From QHXQ01 sp045807745 (GTDB lineage Bacteria; Acidobacteriota; Blastocatellia; Pyrinomonadales; Pyrinomonadaceae): a DNA stretch of 64,000 nt. Both the position numbers and the translations under genes were made by a program. Positions 1-9,227 of the stretch are shown in pieces. The stretch lies in NCBI GenBank assembly GCA_045807745.1, contig JBJMGT010000030.1, forward strand, positions 145,002 through 209,001, in the 5' to 3' direction. Within the stretch, counting starts at the first letter, position 1; each line of letters opens with the position of its first letter. A model generated the notes under the pieces. That model was not told where the DNA came from and made no database searches. It saw nothing but the letters and a program-made list of their open reading frames with translations.

Positions 1-1282
1 TGCCTACGGCCGAGCGTGAGATGGCATCGCCGAAGATATGTATGATGACGATGTTGAGCGCCACGGCCATCGCGCGCACGTGCGTCGGGACGCTTTGTAG
101 TAGCACGGCATGAAACGGTGCGTTGTTGACGAAGAGCAGCGCGACGGCGATGAAGACGGCCGGCAGATAGATGTAAGGGTTCGCCGAGATGAGCGCGACG
201 ATGAGCGGCGGGATGCCGAGGAACGTGCCCACCGCGCAGAGCACGAAATAGATACTGCTACGCCCCCGCGCCAGCCGATCCGCGATCCAGCCGCCGCCGA
301 ATGTGCCCAACGCGCCGGCCACCAACGTAATCACGCCGAGCGCAATTGGCGCGGTTGATTCAGACAGATGCTTATCGCGTTCAAGAAAGAGCGCGACCCA
401 AGTAGCGAACGCGCCCAGCACGAAGGTGAGCGCGGTGTAACCGGCGGTGGCGAGTAGCCAGTCATGTGTGCGCAGGATGCGCACAGTTGTGCGCCACCCG
501 GACTCGCGCGTCTCAGGCCAAGCTGTCGAACTGCCCGATTGCTCGTCGAGCGCAGTGGTCGGCTCCGGCTCATCCGTCGCGCCCCGGCGCGGTTCGTTGA
601 GCCGCCAGACGAGCACGGCCGTGATCAGACCCGGCACAGAGACGAGCATAAAGGCGATGCGCCAGCCGAAGAAGTGCGCGAGCACACCGCCGATCACGAA
701 GCCGAGTGAGAAGCCGAGCGGGATGGCGGCCTGAAAGATGCCGAGCGCGGTGGCGCGCCGTCGCCGCGTGAAGTAGTCGACGATCAAACTCGGCGTGATC
801 GTGGAGTAGGCCGACTCGCCGATGCCGACGCTAGCGCGCACCAGACAGAGCGTGAGCGCGACGCCCGACATGACGATGGGCCAACCCAGCAGCGGCACGT
901 GGAAATTAACGCTCGGCAGAAATGCGAACTTGTCGGTCACGCCCGTCAACGCTGTCGCGATGCTCCAGATGACGGCCGCCACGGCCATGATTTTGGCGCG
1001 CGCGTAACGGTCGCCGAGCCGGCCGAAGATGGGCGCGAAGACGGTGAACGAGAGCAAAAGGGCCGACTCCATGTAGCCGATCTCCGCGTCGGTCAGACGC
1101 AGATTCGGGTCTTTGATCATGTAGGAGGCGACGGAGGGCAGCACCTGCCGGTCAATGTAATTGAGTAGATTGACCAGCGTCAGGATGAGCAGCGCGTAAT
1201 AAGAGTAACGCGGAATATCAGATGGACTATTAGTTGCCGCCTTGGGCGGCTCGGCAATGTGGGCCATGGGCTGCTCGTTCAT
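1..1282 (-). CDS. MFS transporter, spinster-like (3' end cut by window edge)
   Basis: Reading the minus strand from an ATG at 1282 gives about 427 open codons that run off the left edge. The N-terminus has a membrane segment followed by the NYIDRQVLP motif, which is characteristic of spinster-type major facilitator permeases. Further hallmarks are GRLGDRYAR in the first cytoplasmic loop and GIGESAYSTITPSLI in the fourth/fifth helix region. A hydrophilic central loop (Glu/Thr-rich, near 500-590) separates two groups of hydrophobic helices. A GAGG sits 11 nt upstream of the ATG. The start lies inside the 3' end of the metalloenzyme gene (53-bp overlap), so the two are probably co-transcribed. 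Only the last part of the C-terminus should be missing. The substrate cannot be inferred. Confidence 0.88.
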   Translation of the reverse strand, partial: MNEQPMAHIAEPPKAATNSPSDIPRYSYYALLILTLVNLLNYIDRQVLPSVASYMIKDPNLRLTDAEIGYMESALLLSFTVFAPIFGRLGDRYARAKIMAVAAVIWSIATALTGVTDKFAFLPSVNFHVPLLGWPIVMSGVALTLCLVRASVGIGESAYSTITPSLIVDYFTRRRRATALGIFQAAIPLGFSLGFVIGGVLAHFFGWRIAFMLVSVPGLITAVLVWRLNEPRRGATDEPEPTTALDEQSGSSTAWPETRESGWRTTVRILRTHDWLLATAGYTALTFVLGAFATWVALFLERDKHLSESTAPIALGVITLVAGALGTFGGGWIADRLARGRSSIYFVLCAVGTFLGIPPLIVALISANPYIYLPAVFIAVALLFVNNAPFHAVLLQSVPTHVRAMAVALNIVIIHIFGDAISRSAVG

Positions 1283-2177
1283 CGGGTTTGGCCTCGATGG
1301 AAGTCAGGATGTGTAAGATCGTGGGTGTGATGTCGGCGAGGTCGCGGACGCGCGCGCCGACGTGCGCGGCCGATGCGCCCCAGGCGAGCGTGGGGACAGG
1401 GTTGAGCGTGTGATTGCGTGCGCTCAAGTCTTCGACGTTACCGTGATCGCTCGTCAAGATGACGGTCGTGCGAGCTAGATCGATCCGCGTGAGCACCGTG
1501 CGGACAAAGCGCGCCAGATTGGTGAGCACCGTGAGTGCGGCGTCCATATCCTGCGCGTGCCCGACGCGGTCGGTGATGAAATACTCGTAGAGTGTGAAGC
1601 GGTGTTTGTGCGCCACGTCCACGAGCACGGCCGCCGCCTCTTCCGGTGTGCGCGGCGCAACGTCAAAGCCCGCATCGATCAGCATGCCGTTGGTGAAGTC
1701 TTGATAGACTGCGTGTCCTGCGTTTAAGTCATCGAGTTGGCAGAAGCGCAGGTTAGCGGCTTCGACGGCGACCGTCGTGGCAGACACCCAACGCGGGCGT
1801 GTGTTGAAGAAGCGCGGCGTGTAAGCGTTGGCAAAGACGTTGGGGCCTACTCCCACGCGTTCGAGTTGCAGGAAGACGGAATGCTCGCGGATGATCGCGC
1901 GCATGGCTTCGTTGGGGAAGCCCTGCTTGTGATAGCCGAGCGCAGCCGGTGCATTGACGCCCGTCAAGATCGTCGTCTGGCCCGACGCGCTCTGTGGCCG
2001 GCCTTCGACGCCGAGCCGCGCGTCCGTGCGGACGAGCACGCCGTCATGCAGCAACTCCGGCTCTTCCGTCTCGAAGATGGCGAGCGGCGCGGCCTGTGCG
2101 CCGAGGTGCGCAAGCGGATTCTGCGCGCCGCGCGGGCCGATGCCTAGCCCATCGACAAAAATGAGCAGCACAGACAT
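1230..2177 (-). CDS. Alkaline-phosphatase-superfamily metalloenzyme (phosphoglycerate-mutase-like fold)
   Basis: This is a 315-residue protein starting MSVLLIFVDGLGIG. The first Asp is the usual metal ligand of the alkaline phosphatase / cofactor-independent phosphoglycerate mutase superfamily. SASGQTTILTG supplies the nucleophile region. DRVGHAQDMD and TSDHGNVED are the downstream Asp/His metal-binding motifs. At 315 residues it is far shorter than true iPGM (about 510), so mutase activity should not be assumed; a phosphatase or phosphotransferase is more likely. The reading frame stays open 33 codons further upstream, but that stretch is Arg-rich and unlike the family. The ATG at 2177 has no Shine-Dalgarno sequence, and a TATCAT lies 7 nt upstream, which suggests a leaderless start. 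Confidence 0.85.
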   Translation of the reverse strand: MSVLLIFVDGLGIGPRGAQNPLAHLGAQAAPLAIFETEEPELLHDGVLVRTDARLGVEGRPQSASGQTTILTGVNAPAALGYHKQGFPNEAMRAIIREHSVFLQLERVGVGPNVFANAYTPRFFNTRPRWVSATTVAVEAANLRFCQLDDLNAGHAVYQDFTNGMLIDAGFDVAPRTPEEAAAVLVDVAHKHRFTLYEYFITDRVGHAQDMDAALTVLTNLARFVRTVLTRIDLARTTVILTSDHGNVEDLSARNHTLNPVPTLAWGASAAHVGARVRDLADITPTILHILTSIEAKPDERAAHGPHCRAAQGGN

Positions 2178-2306
2178 GCGGGGGATGATAACATGCACGC
2201 CGCAAATGCGTCGCCAAGAGGTTCGCGCGCAGGTAGCTGTCGCGCCCGGTCTGCGTACTAAGCTGACGATTTTCAACCTAACAATCTAATCCCGCCGGAG
2301 GCTGGC

Positions 2307-5300
2307 ATGAATCGCATAAAGGTTTTGCTCTCGCACTCGATCCTCTTCTGTTTGTGCTTAACGTCATGGGTCACGCCGTCGACCGCGCAAGATCGATCTG
2401 AGCAACCCGCAGCCGCGCCGGCCGCCTTGCCCTATTTCACCGAGCCAGCGCTTGCGCCTGATCGGACTGAGATCGCGTTCGTCTCCGGCGGCGACATCTG
2501 GACTGTGCCAGCGGCGGGTGGCGCAGCGCACTTGCTCGTCTCGCACCCGGCGACCGAAGCGCGCCCGCTCTATTCGCCCGACGGCCGGCAACTCGCCTTC
2601 ATCTCCGCGCGCACGGGCAACGGCGACATCTACATCCTGACGCTCGACACGGGCGACCTGCGGCGCATCACCTACGACGACGTGTTCGATCAACTCGACG
2701 CTTGGTCGCGCGACGGGCGCTGGCTCTACTTCTCTTCGACCAGCCGCGACATCGCAGGCATGAATGATCTCTTTCGCGTCAGCACGGACGGCGGCACACC
2801 GATGCAGGTCAGCGCTGACCGCTACACGAACGAGTATTTCTCCGCGCCTGCGCCCGACGGGGCGACCATCGCCTTCACGGCGCGCGGCGTCGCCAGTGGG
2901 CAGTGGTGGCGCAAAGGGCATAGTCACTTAGACGAGGCCGAAGTCTGGTTGCTGCGCGGCGCGGACAGCGGGCCGGGCACTTACGAGCGTGTGACCGAGG
3001 CGGGCGGCGCGAAAGAGATGTGGCCGATGTGGAGCGCGGACGGGCGCAAGCTCTTTTACGTCTCGGATCGCACCGACGGCAAGCTGCAATCCGTCAATAG
3101 CAGCGCACAAAATATCTGGACGACGACCCTCGGCCAGTCCAGCTATCATCGCCTTACCAGCTTCACGGACGGGCGCGTACTCTGGCCCAACATCGCTTAC
3201 GACGGGCGCGAGATCGTCTTCGAGCACAACTTCCGCATTTGGAAAATGGACACGGAGAGCGGCAAGACTGCTGAAGTGTCGATCACGCGGCGCGGCGCGC
3301 CGGCCGGGCCGGGCATCGAGCACGTGCGCATGAGCGATCAGATACAGGAGTTGGCGCTTGCGCCCGACGGCAAGAAGGTCGCGTTTGTCGTGCGCGGTGA
3401 GGTCTTCGCGGCTTCGGCCGCTGATGGCGGCGACGCGGCGCGCGTGACGAACAGCCCGGCGGACGAGTATCAGATCGCTTGGTCGCCAGATAGCCGTAAG
3501 TTGGCTTACGTCTCCGACCGCGACGGCACGCCGCACCTGTTCGCTTACGACTTCGGCACAAACACGGAGACGCAGTTGACGCGCGCAATGGCCGATGATT
3601 CGACGCCGCGTTTTTCGCCCGACGGCAAGCTGCTCGCTTTCCAGCGCGACGCGAAAGAGTTGCGCGTGCTCGATATGAGCACGAAGCAGGAGCGCGTCGT
3701 AGCGACCGCCGCGCTTGAACGACCGCCGATCATCTCCGACCGCCCGTTTGTGTGGTCGCCCGACAGCCGTTGGCTCGCTTACATGCCCGTCGGCGAGCGG
3801 CAATTTAAAAACATCTTGCTTGCGCCGGTCGATGGTAGCGCAAGCCGTCCGGTCAGTTTCATCGCCAACGTCTTTAGCAATACAGTCTCCTGGAGTCCCG
3901 ATGGCACATACCTGCTGTTCGACACTGGACAGCGCACCGAGAGCACGCAACTCGCGCGCGTCGATCTGCTCCCGCGCACGCCCCGCTTCCGTGAAGATCA
4001 ATTCCGCGATCTCTTCAAGGAAGAGACGCCGAAGACCGTCACGCCCGCGACACGCGAAGAGAATCGCCCGACCAGTCCGGAGTCGCCCGCACCGTCGCCG
4101 AACAGCACCCCGTCGCCCACGCCCTCGCCATCTCCCGCCGCCAGTTCTGAAGAGAAGAAGTCGGGCGCGAAGCCTGTGCAGATCGTGTTTGAAGAGATAC
4201 GACGGCGCTTGAGTCTGCTGCCCGTCGGCGTGGATGTAAACTATCAGACGATCAGCCCCGATGGTAAGTGGGTCTTAATGATCGCGAGCGCGGCCAATCA
4301 GGAGAACCTCTACATCTATTCGCTCGATGAACTAGCGCGCGAGCCGGCGGTCGCCAAACAGTTGACCTCGACGGCGGGCGGTAAGTCTTGGGCGCAGTTT
4401 ACGCCCGATAGCAAAGAGGTCTTCTATCTCGAAAACGGGCGCATCAACGCGGTGAACTTGGAGGGGCGCGTGCGTCCGCTCGCCGTCGCGGCCGAGATGG
4501 ACGTTGATTTTGCGCGCGAGAAGATGGAAGTCTTCCATCAAGCGTGGACTTACCTGCGCGACAATTTTTATGACCCGAATTATCACGGCGCGAATTGGGC
4601 GACGGTGCGCGCCGAATATGAGCCGCGCGTCGCGGGCGCACGCACACCCGACGAAGTGCGCCGGTTGTTGCAACTGATGGTCGGCGAACTGAACGCCTCG
4701 CATCTTGGCGCAAGCGCCCCCCCCGGTGGGAATCAACCCACGACTGGCCGGCTGGGCCTACGCTTCGACCGCCGCGAGTACGAAACGACGGGTCGTCTGC
4801 GCATCACCGAAGTCATCCCGCTCAGCCCCGCCGCGCTCACGGGCAACATCAAGGTCGGCGACTATCTACTCGCCGTCGATGGTCGTGCGCTGGACGCGCA
4901 CACGAATCTTGACGAGTTGCTGAGTTATAAGACGGGCCGCCGCGTCCTGTTAACGACGGCGAGCGCGCCCGATGGTGCGAACAAACGTGAGACGGCCGTG
5001 CGTCCGGTCAACGCAGGCACGGAGAAGGGGTTGCTTTATCGCCAGTGGGTCGAACAGAATCGTGCCTATGTCGCGCGCGTTAGTAACGGACGGCTCGGCT
5101 ACGTGCACATGTTCGACATGGGCGCTGGCTCGTTGGCGCAGCTCTACGTCGATCTCGACGCGGAGAACAGCACGCGCGATGGCGTCATCATCGACGTGCG
5201 CAACAATAACGGCGGCTTCGTCAATGTCTATGCGATTGACGTGCTGGCGCGGCGCGGCTATCTGACCATGACGCCGCGCGGCTATGGCGCTGCGCCCGCG

Positions 5301-5678
5301 CGCACAGTGCTGGGGCAACGCTCGCTCGAACGCCCGACCATCCTCGTCACCAATCAGCACTCGCTCTCCGACGCCGAAGACTTTGCCGAGGGCTATCGCA
5401 CGTTGCGGCTCGGCAAAGTGGTGGGCGAGCCGACCGCCGGTTGGATCATCTACACGTGGAATCAAGCGCTCATCGACGGCACGGTCTTTCGCCTGCCGCG
5501 CATGAAGATCACCGCCAACGACGGCACGGTCATGGAGCGCCATCCGCGCCCCGTCGATGTGGAAGTGACGCGCCCGATTGGCGAGACGCTCATAGGCCGC
5601 GACACGCAACTCGATACGGCCGTGCGTGAACTGCTCAAACAGTTGGACGCGCGCACAGGCGGCACGGTCGCGCAGTAA
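2307..5678 (+). CDS. Tricorn-type protease homologue, S41 family, secreted
   Basis: A 1123-residue protein with a Sec signal peptide (hydrophobic residues about 8-28). Residues 40-570 carry repeated TolB/PD40-like propeller motifs (SPDGRQLAF, SADGRKLFY, SPDSRKLAY). A Pro/Ser-rich linker lies near 586-618, followed by a second short propeller-like stretch, a C1 domain, a PDZ domain (about 807-895) and the tail-specific-protease core. His799 (NASHLG) and Ser1021 (SLSDAED) match the catalytic His and Ser of tricorn, with Asp1022 next to the serine. Tricorn proteases degrade peptides; the signal peptide places this one outside the cytoplasm, unlike archaeal tricorn. The start has GGAGG 7 nt upstream. 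It is divergent from the metalloenzyme gene. Confidence 0.93.
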   Translation: MNRIKVLLSHSILFCLCLTSWVTPSTAQDRSEQPAAAPAALPYFTEPALAPDRTEIAFVSGGDIWTVPAAGGAAHLLVSHPATEARPLYSPDGRQLAFISARTGNGDIYILTLDTGDLRRITYDDVFDQLDAWSRDGRWLYFSSTSRDIAGMNDLFRVSTDGGTPMQVSADRYTNEYFSAPAPDGATIAFTARGVASGQWWRKGHSHLDEAEVWLLRGADSGPGTYERVTEAGGAKEMWPMWSADGRKLFYVSDRTDGKLQSVNSSAQNIWTTTLGQSSYHRLTSFTDGRVLWPNIAYDGREIVFEHNFRIWKMDTESGKTAEVSITRRGAPAGPGIEHVRMSDQIQELALAPDGKKVAFVVRGEVFAASAADGGDAARVTNSPADEYQIAWSPDSRKLAYVSDRDGTPHLFAYDFGTNTETQLTRAMADDSTPRFSPDGKLLAFQRDAKELRVLDMSTKQERVVATAALERPPIISDRPFVWSPDSRWLAYMPVGERQFKNILLAPVDGSASRPVSFIANVFSNTVSWSPDGTYLLFDTGQRTESTQLARVDLLPRTPRFREDQFRDLFKEETPKTVTPATREENRPTSPESPAPSPNSTPSPTPSPSPAASSEEKKSGAKPVQIVFEEIRRRLSLLPVGVDVNYQTISPDGKWVLMIASAANQENLYIYSLDELAREPAVAKQLTSTAGGKSWAQFTPDSKEVFYLENGRINAVNLEGRVRPLAVAAEMDVDFAREKMEVFHQAWTYLRDNFYDPNYHGANWATVRAEYEPRVAGARTPDEVRRLLQLMVGELNASHLGASAPPGGNQPTTGRLGLRFDRREYETTGRLRITEVIPLSPAALTGNIKVGDYLLAVDGRALDAHTNLDELLSYKTGRRVLLTTASAPDGANKRETAVRPVNAGTEKGLLYRQWVEQNRAYVARVSNGRLGYVHMFDMGAGSLAQLYVDLDAENSTRDGVIIDVRNNNGGFVNVYAIDVLARRGYLTMTPRGYGAAPARTVLGQRSLERPTILVTNQHSLSDAEDFAEGYRTLRLGKVVGEPTAGWIIYTWNQALIDGTVFRLPRMKITANDGTVMERHPRPVDVEVTRPIGETLIGRDTQLDTAVRELLKQLDARTGGTVAQ

Positions 5679-5691
5679 CGATGAGTCGTGT

Positions 5692-7119
5692 TTAGGTTTC
5701 GTCCGATCCGTTGCCGGATAGATTGGTGTGCGGCTCGCGTCTCTCAGCGCGCGTGCCCTGTTCGCGGTAGAGGCGCAGCTTGTTGTGCAGCGTCTTGAGG
5801 CTGATCTGCAATAGCTCGGCGGCGCGCGTCTTGTTGTTGTCAGTCTTTTGCAGGGTGCGCATGATCATCTGGCGTTCGACCTCGAAGATGGGCGTGCCAA
5901 CTGGCAGAGTGATCGTGTCCTCGCTGCGGGCGCGCGCGCGCTGGTCGAGCGGGTAGGGCGCGATGTGGTGGCGCTCGATGGTGTCGCCGGAACAGATGAT
6001 GACGGCGCGCTCGACGACGTTGCGCAACTCGCGCACGTTGCCGGGCCAGTGATGCGACTTTAAGACTTCGAGTGCGGCGGGACTGAGGTGGCGCGCCGGC
6101 CGTTCATGGCGCTCGGCCAAGTGCGTGATGAGGTGCTGCGTGAGCAGCGGGAGATCGTCTTTGCGCAGGCGGAGCGGCGGCAACTCAATTGAGATAACGT
6201 TGAGCCGGTAGAGCAAATCTTCACGCAGGACGCCGGTGCGGACAGCTTCGTGCGGCTCGCGGTTGGTCGCGGCCAGCACGCGCACGTTGATCGGAATCTC
6301 CTGCGCCCCGCCGAGCCGCCGCACCGTGCGCTCTTCCAGCACACGCAACAGTTTGGCTTGCAGGAGCGCTGGCATCTCCGCGATCTCGTCGAGCAGCAGC
6401 GTGCCGCCGTTGGCCAACTCGAAGCAGCCCTGCCGGCGCATGGCCGCGCCGGTAAACGCGCCGCGCTCGTGCCCGAACAACTCCGACTCCATCAACGTCT
6501 CAGGAATCGCCGAGCAGTTGATCGCCAGAAACTCTTGCGCGTGGCGCGGGCTGAGTTCGTGAATCGTGCGCGCGACCAACTCTTTACCTGTGCCCGACTC
6601 GCCGGTGATTAGAACTGAGGCGGACGATGGCGCAACCTGTTCGATTAACTGATAGACGCGCCGCATCGGCTCGGAATTGCCGATCAACTGTCGGAACGTG
6701 CCGCGCTCGCGCAACTCCGTGCGCAGTTGCTCACGCGCGCGCCCCTCCGCCCCATAGGCCAAGGCGCGCCCCACCATCTCAAGCAGCCGCTCGTTGTCCA
6801 CCGGCTTCTCGAAATAATGATACGCGCCCTCTTCACGCACGGCGCGCAAAGCCATCTCGACCGAACCCTCGCCGGTCAACAGGATGACGGGCACGGCGGG
6901 CTGGCGCTCGCGCACCTCGCGCAGCAACGCGAAGCCGTCGAGACCGGGCATCTTCACATCTGTGACGACGACATCGGGGCGGTATTCGGCCAGGTGCGCG
7001 AGCGCGCTCAGACCGTCCGGCTCGGCGCGCGCGTCATAGCCGCCCGCCAGCAAAATCTCGCGCAGCGTGTCGAGCAACAGTGGGTCGTCGTCAACTACAA
7101 GGATGCGGCCATTCGCCAT
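5692..7119 (-). CDS. Sigma-54-dependent response regulator, NtrC family
   Basis: A 475-residue regulator with three domains. The receiver domain has an acidic pocket at 10-12, phospho-acceptor Asp54 in VTDVKMPG and Lys105 in FEKP. The AAA+ domain has Walker A GESGTGKE at 173-180, the sigma-54-contacting GAFTGA at 220-225 and Walker B LLLDEI at 241-246. A Fis-type helix-turn-helix lies at the C-terminus (RAAELLQISLKTLHNKL). It should activate sigma-54 promoters after phosphorylation by a partner kinase; no such kinase gene is adjacent. It is the last gene of a minus-strand run with the heme genes, 30 nt after hemD. No -24/-12 promoter was identified nearby, so its targets are unknown. Confidence 0.95.
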   Translation of the reverse strand: MANGRILVVDDDPLLLDTLREILLAGGYDARAEPDGLSALAHLAEYRPDVVVTDVKMPGLDGFALLREVRERQPAVPVILLTGEGSVEMALRAVREEGAYHYFEKPVDNERLLEMVGRALAYGAEGRAREQLRTELRERGTFRQLIGNSEPMRRVYQLIEQVAPSSASVLITGESGTGKELVARTIHELSPRHAQEFLAINCSAIPETLMESELFGHERGAFTGAAMRRQGCFELANGGTLLLDEIAEMPALLQAKLLRVLEERTVRRLGGAQEIPINVRVLAATNREPHEAVRTGVLREDLLYRLNVISIELPPLRLRKDDLPLLTQHLITHLAERHERPARHLSPAALEVLKSHHWPGNVRELRNVVERAVIICSGDTIERHHIAPYPLDQRARARSEDTITLPVGTPIFEVERQMIMRTLQKTDNNKTRAAELLQISLKTLHNKLRLYREQGTRAERREPHTNLSGNGSDET

Positions 7120-7149
7120 AAAAATAAGTTTAGCACATGGGCTGCGGCG

Positions 7150-7974
7150 TCAAACGCGCGCCGCGAAATAGTCCGCGATGCTTTGGGCCAGCGCGGGCAC
7201 GGTGAACTCGACCGGTTGAATGTCTGTCTTGAGGCCGTATTCGGCGGCCGTTTGCGCTGTGATGTCGCCGATGCAGGCAACGCGTATGCCTGCGAGCAGG
7301 ACGCGTAGATCGTTCGTGTCAAAGAGTTGCGCGAAGTTGGTGACGGTGGAAGAACTGGTGAAGGTGACGCAATCGACCGCGCCACCGACGATCATTGCTT
7401 CCACTTTCGCGCGGTCGGTCTTCTGCGGCGTGACGGTGCGATAGGCGGGCACGGTATCGACGCGCGCGCCAGCGTCCGCGAGTGCAAGCGGCAGAAAGTC
7501 GCGCGCCACGGCCGCGCGCGGGATCAGGACATTAAGCCGGTCGAACTGCGCGCGCCCGCCGAGGTAAGTTTCGAGCGCTGCGAATACGCCTTCCGCCTTG
7601 AACTGTTCGGGCACGAGATCGACGTGCACGTGCGCGTTCGTCAAGCGTTCGGCCGTCGCCGTGCCGATAGCACAGACGCGCACCTCGTCCAGTTCGCCAA
7701 TGTCGCGGCCCAGCGCGGCGAGCCGGCGCAGGAAGAAGTCAACGCCGTTGGCGCTCGTGAAGATAAGCCAGTCGTAGCCGTACAGGTTATCAAGCGCCTG
7801 ATCGAGCAGCGCATACGACTCCGGCTCGACGATCTCAATGGTCGGGCAGGCGATGACGCGCGCGCCGTAACCTTCGAGCAACGCGGCAAACTCTGCGGCC
7901 TGCGCGCGCGCGCGGGTGATGACGACGGTGCGACCGGCGAGCGGTTGCTCTAGCTTTGTGAAATTGACGGACAT
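7150..7974 (-). CDS. hemD: Uroporphyrinogen-III synthase
   Basis: A 274-residue protein that should cyclise hydroxymethylbilane to uroporphyrinogen III in the cytoplasm. The N-terminal LAGRTVVITRARAQA and the later WLIFTSANGVDFFLRRL and CVTFTSSSTVTNF stretches match the two-domain HemD fold, whose sequence is otherwise poorly conserved. Position after hemA and hemC in the same orientation supports the call. The frame is open for 8 more codons upstream, but these lie in a palindromic intergenic repeat, so the ATG at 7974 is preferred. No clear Shine-Dalgarno sequence is visible. Confidence 0.92.
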   Translation of the reverse strand: MSVNFTKLEQPLAGRTVVITRARAQAAEFAALLEGYGARVIACPTIEIVEPESYALLDQALDNLYGYDWLIFTSANGVDFFLRRLAALGRDIGELDEVRVCAIGTATAERLTNAHVHVDLVPEQFKAEGVFAALETYLGGRAQFDRLNVLIPRAAVARDFLPLALADAGARVDTVPAYRTVTPQKTDRAKVEAMIVGGAVDCVTFTSSSTVTNFAQLFDTNDLRVLLAGIRVACIGDITAQTAAEYGLKTDIQPVEFTVPALAQSIADYFAARV

Positions 7975-7980
7975 TGAAAT

Positions 7981-8180
7981 CTGCCGCCGTAGCGGCAATT
8001 GATTTTAGCCCGGCGTTTTAACGCCGGGAAGGGAAGCAATGAAGACAGCGCGTCGCGTCAGCGACGGATGAATCTTCCATTCAATCGTCGCTGACGCGAC
8101 GCCGCTCATATTGGCATTGCTAACGCGGCGTTTCAACGCCGGGCTAAAGTCACCGCGCCGCTAACGCGGCGGATTCGTGT
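7981..8180. repeat. Nested intergenic inverted repeats between hemC and hemD
   Basis: The gap contains several stacked palindromes. 8009-8028 is a perfect 9-bp-arm hairpin (CCCGGCGTT / AACGCCGGG). 8004-8017 is complementary to 8135-8148, forming an outer stem around it. 8050-8066 and 8086-8102 are a perfect 17-bp inverted repeat. CCGCCGTAGCGG and CCGCTAACGCGGCGG stretches flank the whole. The pattern resembles mosaic REP-like elements rather than a single terminator. No coding capacity is evident. Confidence 0.75.
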
Positions 8181-8201
8181 TCATGCTCAGACAACAGAAC
8201 G

Positions 8202-9140
8202 TTAACTTACTAATCCAACCAGCAAACGATCCGCGCCCTGTTCCCGCAGCCGCACGGCCAGCGCCTCACCGGCGGCCGCCGCGTGTGCGGCATCGGCTTC
8301 AAGCGAGTCGCGGATGAGTTGCGCGCCGTCGAGACCGGCGACGAGACCGGCCAAGTGTAAGCGACCGTCTGCGACGGTGGCGTGCGCGGCGATGGGCACT
8401 TGGCAGCCGCCGCCGAGCGCGCGAAGCAGCGCGCGTTCAGCTTCGCAGGCGGCGCGCGTCGGCTGATGGTTGAGCAACGCGACGACCGCGTTCGTGTCAG
8501 CGTCATTGGCGCGCGTCTCGATGCCGAGCGCGCCTTGCCCGACGGCGGGCAGCATCACGTGGGGCGGCACACTCGCGCTGATGCGGGCGGCAAAGCCGAG
8601 GCGACGCAAACCCGCTGAGGCGAGAATCACGGCGTCGTACTGCCCCTCGTCGAGCTTGCGCAGACGCGTGTCCACGTTGCCGCGCAAATCTTTAATTTCA
8701 ACGTCGGGGCGCAGGTGGCGCAACTGCGCTTGCCGGCGCAGACTCGATGTGCCGACAACCGCGCCCGCAGGCAAACTGTGCAAGGTCGCATCTGTAACGG
8801 GCGCGTCTGCGCGCAGCACGAGCGCATCGCGCGGGTCTTCGCGTTCGGTGATCGCAGTGATGGCGAGACCGTCGGGGAGTATCGTCGGCAAGTCCTTGAG
8901 CGAGTGCACGGCGATGTCGATGCGGTCGGCCAAGAGCGCCTCTTCGAGTTCTTTCGTGAACACGCCCTTGCCGCCGATGACCGAGAGCGGCACGTTGAGT
9001 TGCACGTCGCCGGAGGTCTTGATGATCTCGATGCGCACATCCGCGTCAGGCTTAAGTGTGCGCAAGGCGGCCTGCACCCACTCCGCCTGCCATAGCGCCA
9101 GCTTCGAGCCGCGCGAGCCGATAATGAATTGTCCCTTCAT
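8202..9140 (-). CDS. hemC: Hydroxymethylbilane synthase (porphobilinogen deaminase)
   Basis: A 312-residue protein, the usual length, that condenses four porphobilinogen molecules into hydroxymethylbilane. It starts with IIGSRGSKLALWQAEWV, the family N-terminal signature. It also contains SLKDLPT (substrate-side Arg/Lys/Asp region) and GTSSLRRQAQL. Cys246 in ALGGGCQVP is the expected attachment site of the dipyrromethane cofactor. It lies between hemA and hemD on the same strand. The start at 9140 has no Shine-Dalgarno sequence and follows a heptamer-repeat hairpin by 4 nt. Confidence 0.97.
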   Translation of the reverse strand: MKGQFIIGSRGSKLALWQAEWVQAALRTLKPDADVRIEIIKTSGDVQLNVPLSVIGGKGVFTKELEEALLADRIDIAVHSLKDLPTILPDGLAITAITEREDPRDALVLRADAPVTDATLHSLPAGAVVGTSSLRRQAQLRHLRPDVEIKDLRGNVDTRLRKLDEGQYDAVILASAGLRRLGFAARISASVPPHVMLPAVGQGALGIETRANDADTNAVVALLNHQPTRAACEAERALLRALGGGCQVPIAAHATVADGRLHLAGLVAGLDGAQLIRDSLEADAAHAAAAGEALAVRLREQGADRLLVGLVS

Positions 9141-9143
9141 GTA

Positions 9144-9227
9144 GTGTTAGAGGTTAAAGGCCAGAAGTCAGAGGTCAGTAAAAAGTTCTTACTGATCTCT
9201 AACCTCCGACCTCTAACCTCTGTCCTC
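9144..9227. repeat. Heptamer-repeat hairpin between hemA and hemC
   Basis: Read on the coding (minus) strand, this is four degenerate heptamers of the type AGAGGTT / AGAGGTC, a turn rich in A/T (AGTAAGAACTTTTTACT), and the inverted heptamers ending 4 nt before the hemC ATG. The first arm overlaps the hemA C-terminal codons and supplies the hemA stop codon. It belongs to the family of heptamer hairpins found at seven other places in this window. Confidence 0.75.
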
